Source: an uncultured Blautia sp. (GTDB lineage Bacteria; Bacillota; Clostridia; Lachnospirales; Lachnospiraceae). From it: a stretch of DNA of 43,587 bases. The notes below the pieces were generated by a model, which saw only the letters and a program-made list of their open reading frames with translations, was not told the origin of the DNA and made no database searches. Position numbers and translations under genes: made by a program. Shown piece after piece: positions 40,890-43,587 of this stretch. Position 1 is the stretch's first letter. Each line of letters starts with the position of its first letter. The DNA lies in the NCBI GenBank assembly GCA_934378195.1, contig CAKRPO010000015.1:1-43587 (forward strand), read 5' to 3'.

Positions 40890-42322
40890 GAGGCGTAGTT
40901 CCCAAAGTAAAAAAGCAGATGGGGCTTGAGAAAAAAATGAACCGTTTGCTTTTTAGTACGATGATTCCAATGGCGTGTCTGCTGGTTATTTTGCTTCTGA
41001 TCTTCTGGCAGTATGCCGGACAGTATAATAAACTGTCAGAGAATCTGGCTGTCAGCAGTAAATTCAATCTGAGCTTTAAGGATGAGCTGGATCTGGAAAT
41101 GTATTATCTGGCAATCGGTTCAAAGGAAGCCAGTGAACTGGATGATGTACTGGGACAGGTAGAAGATGCACAGAATATCATGGAGAAGCTGCGTCAGAAT
41201 ACATATCATGCCAGTGGGGTGAAGTGTCTGAACAGTCTGGATGCTTATCTGGATAATCTGAAGAAACGAATGGTCCAGCTGATGGAAATCAAAGAGTATG
41301 ATAGGCGAATGGAATTTATGGACAGCAACATTCGTATTATTACAGGCCTGATCATGCAGGAGATGCAGAACTATATTTATAATGAGTCCATGTATCTGGT
41401 AAAGGTGGAAACAGGTCTGACGCATAGAGTCAAAATCCTGATATCAGGAATGGCAGTGTTACTGCTTGCAACGCTTGGTGTCCTGATGCGCAGGTCGTTC
41501 CGCCTGACAGGAGGAATCATCCGTCCGGTGACGGAGATGCTGGATAAGGTAAAGAAAGTCGGTCGCGGAAATTTTGATGTTCTTCCGGTAAGTGCAGAGA
41601 TTGTGGAGATTGAGGAACTGGACCAGGGAATCAATAAGATGGCACATCGGATCAGCGGACTTCTGGAGAATGTCCGGCAGGAGAAGGAAATGCAGCATCT
41701 GACAGAGTTGCAGCTGATTCAGGCACAGGTCAATCCGCATTTCTTATATAATACACTGGATACGATCGTCTGGCTGATCGAAGGTGGTATGACGGAAGAT
41801 GCGGTGGAGATGATCTCCAGTCTTTCGATTTTCTTCCGAACATCACTTTCCAAGGGGAATGATATCATTCCTCTTTCGGAAGAGAAACGGCATACGTTGA
41901 GTTATCTGGAGATTCAGCAGTTCCGCTACAGAGATATCCTGGAATTTGAATTATCCATTCCACAGGAGCTTGATGGAGTACAGGTGCCGAAACTTTCCAT
42001 TCAGCCGCTTGCGGAGAATGCTCTTTATCATGGAATCAAGAACCGGCGTGGCAAAGGCAAGATTGCGATTACCGGAAGGGAAGAAGAGGATGCAATCGTT
42101 CTTACTGTCAACGATAACGGTCAGGGAATGTCACAGGAGAGGCTTCATGAAGTGCAGGAAGCGATACGTACAGGAGAAAGAGCCGGATTTGGGCTTGCAG
42201 CAGTCGCAGAACGTATTGCATTGTACTATGGACCAGAATATGGGATGACAATTTCTTCCGAAGAAGGAAAGGGAACAACGGTAGAATTGAGACTTGGAAA
42301 AAATATCCAACCAAAATCGTAA
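40886..42322 (+). CDS. Module C sensor histidine kinase (YesM type)
   Basis: 478 aa, shorter than the other two kinases because its extracellular domain is only about 140 residues, predicted all-helical. Membrane helices at about 22-42 and 182-202, HAMP linker, QAQVNPHFLYNTLDTIVWLI with phosphorylated His285, HATPase with QPLAENALYHGI and DNGQGM. Helical sensor domains of this kind often respond through a binding protein rather than the free sugar; the YtfQ-like protein 147 bp downstream would be a candidate partner. Confidence 0.92.
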   Translation: MRGVVPKVKKQMGLEKKMNRLLFSTMIPMACLLVILLLIFWQYAGQYNKLSENLAVSSKFNLSFKDELDLEMYYLAIGSKEASELDDVLGQVEDAQNIMEKLRQNTYHASGVKCLNSLDAYLDNLKKRMVQLMEIKEYDRRMEFMDSNIRIITGLIMQEMQNYIYNESMYLVKVETGLTHRVKILISGMAVLLLATLGVLMRRSFRLTGGIIRPVTEMLDKVKKVGRGNFDVLPVSAEIVEIEELDQGINKMAHRISGLLENVRQEKEMQHLTELQLIQAQVNPHFLYNTLDTIVWLIEGGMTEDAVEMISSLSIFFRTSLSKGNDIIPLSEEKRHTLSYLEIQQFRYRDILEFELSIPQELDGVQVPKLSIQPLAENALYHGIKNRRGKGKIAITGREEEDAIVLTVNDNGQGMSQERLHEVQEAIRTGERAGFGLAAVAERIALYYGPEYGMTISSEEGKGTTVELRLGKNIQPKS

Positions 42323-42411
42323 AAAATTCAACTTGTTAAAAATGAGATATAAAGAAAGATAAAAGACTAAACTTTTTTCCGAAAATAATCCATGGAGTTT
42401 TCGTAACAAAT

Positions 42412-42420
42412 TGCTATAAT
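42412..42420 (+). promoter_or_regulatory. Extended -10 promoter of the module C binding-protein gene
   Basis: TGCTATAAT (TATAAT at 42415-42420) with no recognisable -35, 49 bp before the start codon. An activator-dependent promoter is likely. The 146-bp intergenic region holds no other gene. Confidence 0.65.
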
Positions 42421-42468
42421 AAAATCATCTTAAAAAACACGAAACAAATGTAAAGGGAGGATTACAAA

Positions 42469-43506
42469 ATGAAGAAAAAAATGGTGACAGCGCTCTTGGC
42501 AGTATCAATGCTTGCAGGACTTTCCGCAGTGAACGTTATGGCGGATGAAGGCGACACAATTACAGTAGGTTTTTCACAGGTTGGTGCAGAATCTGACTGG
42601 CGTACTGCAAACACAGAATCCATGAAATCCACTTTCTCAGAGGATAACGGATATGAACTGATCTTTGACGATGCTCAGCAGAAACAGGAGAATCAGCTGA
42701 CAGCGATCCGTAACTTCATTCAGCAGGAAGTTGACTATATCGTACTTGCACCTGTAACTGAAACCGGATGGGATACCGTTCTTCAGGAAGCAAAAGATGC
42801 AGGAATTCCGGTTATTATCGTTGACCGTATGGTAGATGTATCTGATGACAGCCTCTACACCGCATGGGTAGGATCCAACTTCAAACTGGAAGGTCAGAAA
42901 GCTATGGCATGGCTGGATGCATATCTTGAAGCAAAAGGCCGTGGCGATGAAGAAATCAACCTCGTTGATATCCAGGGAACTATTGGAGCATCTGCTCAGA
43001 TCGGACGTACAGAAGGATTTGACGAAGCTGTAGAAGCTCATGATAACTGGACAACACTTGCTCAGCAGTCTGGTGAATTTACACAGGCTAAAGGACAGGA
43101 AGTTATGGAATCTATCCTGAAACAGAGCGGTGATGATATCGATGTTGTATACTGTGAGAACGATAACGAAGCATTTGGTGCAATCGATGCGATCAAAGCA
43201 GCAGGATATGAAGTAGGCGGCGAAGAAGGACAGATTCTTGTAATGTCCTTCGATACAACAAACGCAGGTCTTACACAGACACTTTCCGGAGAAATCACAT
43301 GTGATACAGAGTGCAACCCGCTTCACGGACCACGTGTAGAAGAAATCATCCAGAAACTGGAAGCTGGCGAAGATGTTGACAAACAGGCATTTGTTGATGA
43401 AGTTGCATTTGCATCTGATGATACAGTAACTAAAGTAACAATTGATGGAACAGATTATGATATCACTCCAATTACTCAGGAAATCATCGACGGACGTGCA
43501 TACTAA
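42469..43506 (+). CDS. ytfQ: Module C sugar-binding protein, YtfQ-like
   Basis: 345 aa. Signal peptide 1-25 (VMA-DE). The mature start TVGFSQVGAESDWRTANT, then QQKQENQLTAIRNFIQQEVD, IVLAPVTETGWDTVLQEAKD, and IVDRMVDVSDDSLY follow E. coli YtfQ closely, the galactofuranose-binding protein. The ribose-type fold is clear; galactofuranose as ligand is an inference from similarity. GGGAGG precedes the start. The signal sequence has LAGL where a lipobox would have LAGC, so it lacks the lipid-anchor cysteine. Permease and ATPase genes probably follow beyond the window. Confidence 0.87.
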   Translation: MKKKMVTALLAVSMLAGLSAVNVMADEGDTITVGFSQVGAESDWRTANTESMKSTFSEDNGYELIFDDAQQKQENQLTAIRNFIQQEVDYIVLAPVTETGWDTVLQEAKDAGIPVIIVDRMVDVSDDSLYTAWVGSNFKLEGQKAMAWLDAYLEAKGRGDEEINLVDIQGTIGASAQIGRTEGFDEAVEAHDNWTTLAQQSGEFTQAKGQEVMESILKQSGDDIDVVYCENDNEAFGAIDAIKAAGYEVGGEEGQILVMSFDTTNAGLTQTLSGEITCDTECNPLHGPRVEEIIQKLEAGEDVDKQAFVDEVAFASDDTVTKVTIDGTDYDITPITQEIIDGRAY

Positions 43507-43542
43507 TCTAAGATAACCTGAATTTGCAAACTGAATGCAATT

Positions 43543-43569
43543 GTTACTGTGAACGGAGTAAACAGTAAC
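43543..43569 (+). terminator. Hairpin after the module C binding-protein gene
   Basis: GTTACTGT (43543-43550) pairs perfectly with ACAGTAAC (43562-43569), 36 nt after the stop, without a T-run. It occupies the same place as the hairpins after the other two binding-protein genes. Confidence 0.55.
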
Positions 43570-43587
43570 GATTTATAAGTAATGAGC

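Noticed and set aside
42361..42414. Direct repeats at the module C binding-protein promoter like those at 39146
   Set aside because: Aligned by eye, the candidate units match each other and the 39146 repeats at too few positions to claim a shared site.
1..43587. tRNA or rRNA genes
   Set aside because: I saw no sequence with tRNA or rRNA signatures while reading the intergenic regions; not tested by program.

Overview
The window looks like a chromosomal segment of a gut Firmicute of the Lachnospiraceae type (Blautia/Coprococcus/Dorea-like). This is inferred from moderately low GC, AAGGAGG-type ribosome binding sites, several YesM/YesN-type two-component systems each beside a sugar ABC transporter, a BlaI/BlaR1-type module, BspA-like leucine-rich repeat and Big_2 surface proteins, a GEMM-I riboswitch and an IS605-type TnpB. 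Genus or species cannot be fixed from what I can see.

Layout. (1) 1-4047: the tail of an unknown gene, then a compact operon of a secreted protein (363-1268), a BlaI repressor (1296-1685) and a BlaR1-like metalloprotease sensor (1692-3440), plus two small conserved-looking ORFs. The promoter carries three BlaI-type operators. The BlaR1 ectodomain is not a penicillin-binding domain; it is a glycine/aspartate-rich repeat domain also found at the C-terminus of the secreted protein of the same operon. (2) 4048-6811: decayed and mobile DNA: an 88-bp structured element, a 47-bp palindromic repeat, a ~104-aa minus-strand gene cut by a TnpB-only IS605-family element and also frameshifted, a short Rpn-like tail and a small XRE regulator. 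(3) 6900-14141: a surface-protein island. A consensus promoter, a cyclic-di-GMP-I riboswitch and an intrinsic terminator precede a large leucine-rich-repeat/Big_2 protein, followed by two more secreted Big_2 proteins. (4) 14150-16607: a MarR regulator overlapping a YczE-type membrane protein fused to a cytidylate-kinase-like domain, and a convergent DUF1700/HAAS gene.

(5) 16848-43587: three sugar-sensing and uptake modules. Module A (16848-25138): sensor kinase, AraC-type response regulator, then binding protein, permease, two-domain ATPase and permease of the ribose/galactose type. Module B (25203-39055): a divergent kinase/regulator pair, a family-1 binding protein with two MalF/MalG-type permeases but no ATPase, a membrane-anchored unknown, a YesL/DUF624 protein, a GH3 beta-glucosidase with swapped domain order and a GH78 alpha-L-rhamnosidase. 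The enzymes lack signal peptides, so the inferred job is import and cytoplasmic cleavage of rhamnose- and glucose-containing plant glycosides or oligosaccharides. Module C (39240-43506 and beyond): regulator, kinase and a YtfQ-like binding protein; its permease and ATPase genes presumably lie past the window.

Recurring non-coding architecture: the same 47-bp hairpin repeat sits at three convergent gene junctions; each sugar-binding-protein gene is followed by a hairpin before the next gene; direct repeats lie just upstream of the -10 elements of modules B and C and possibly A, where AraC-type regulators would be expected to bind.
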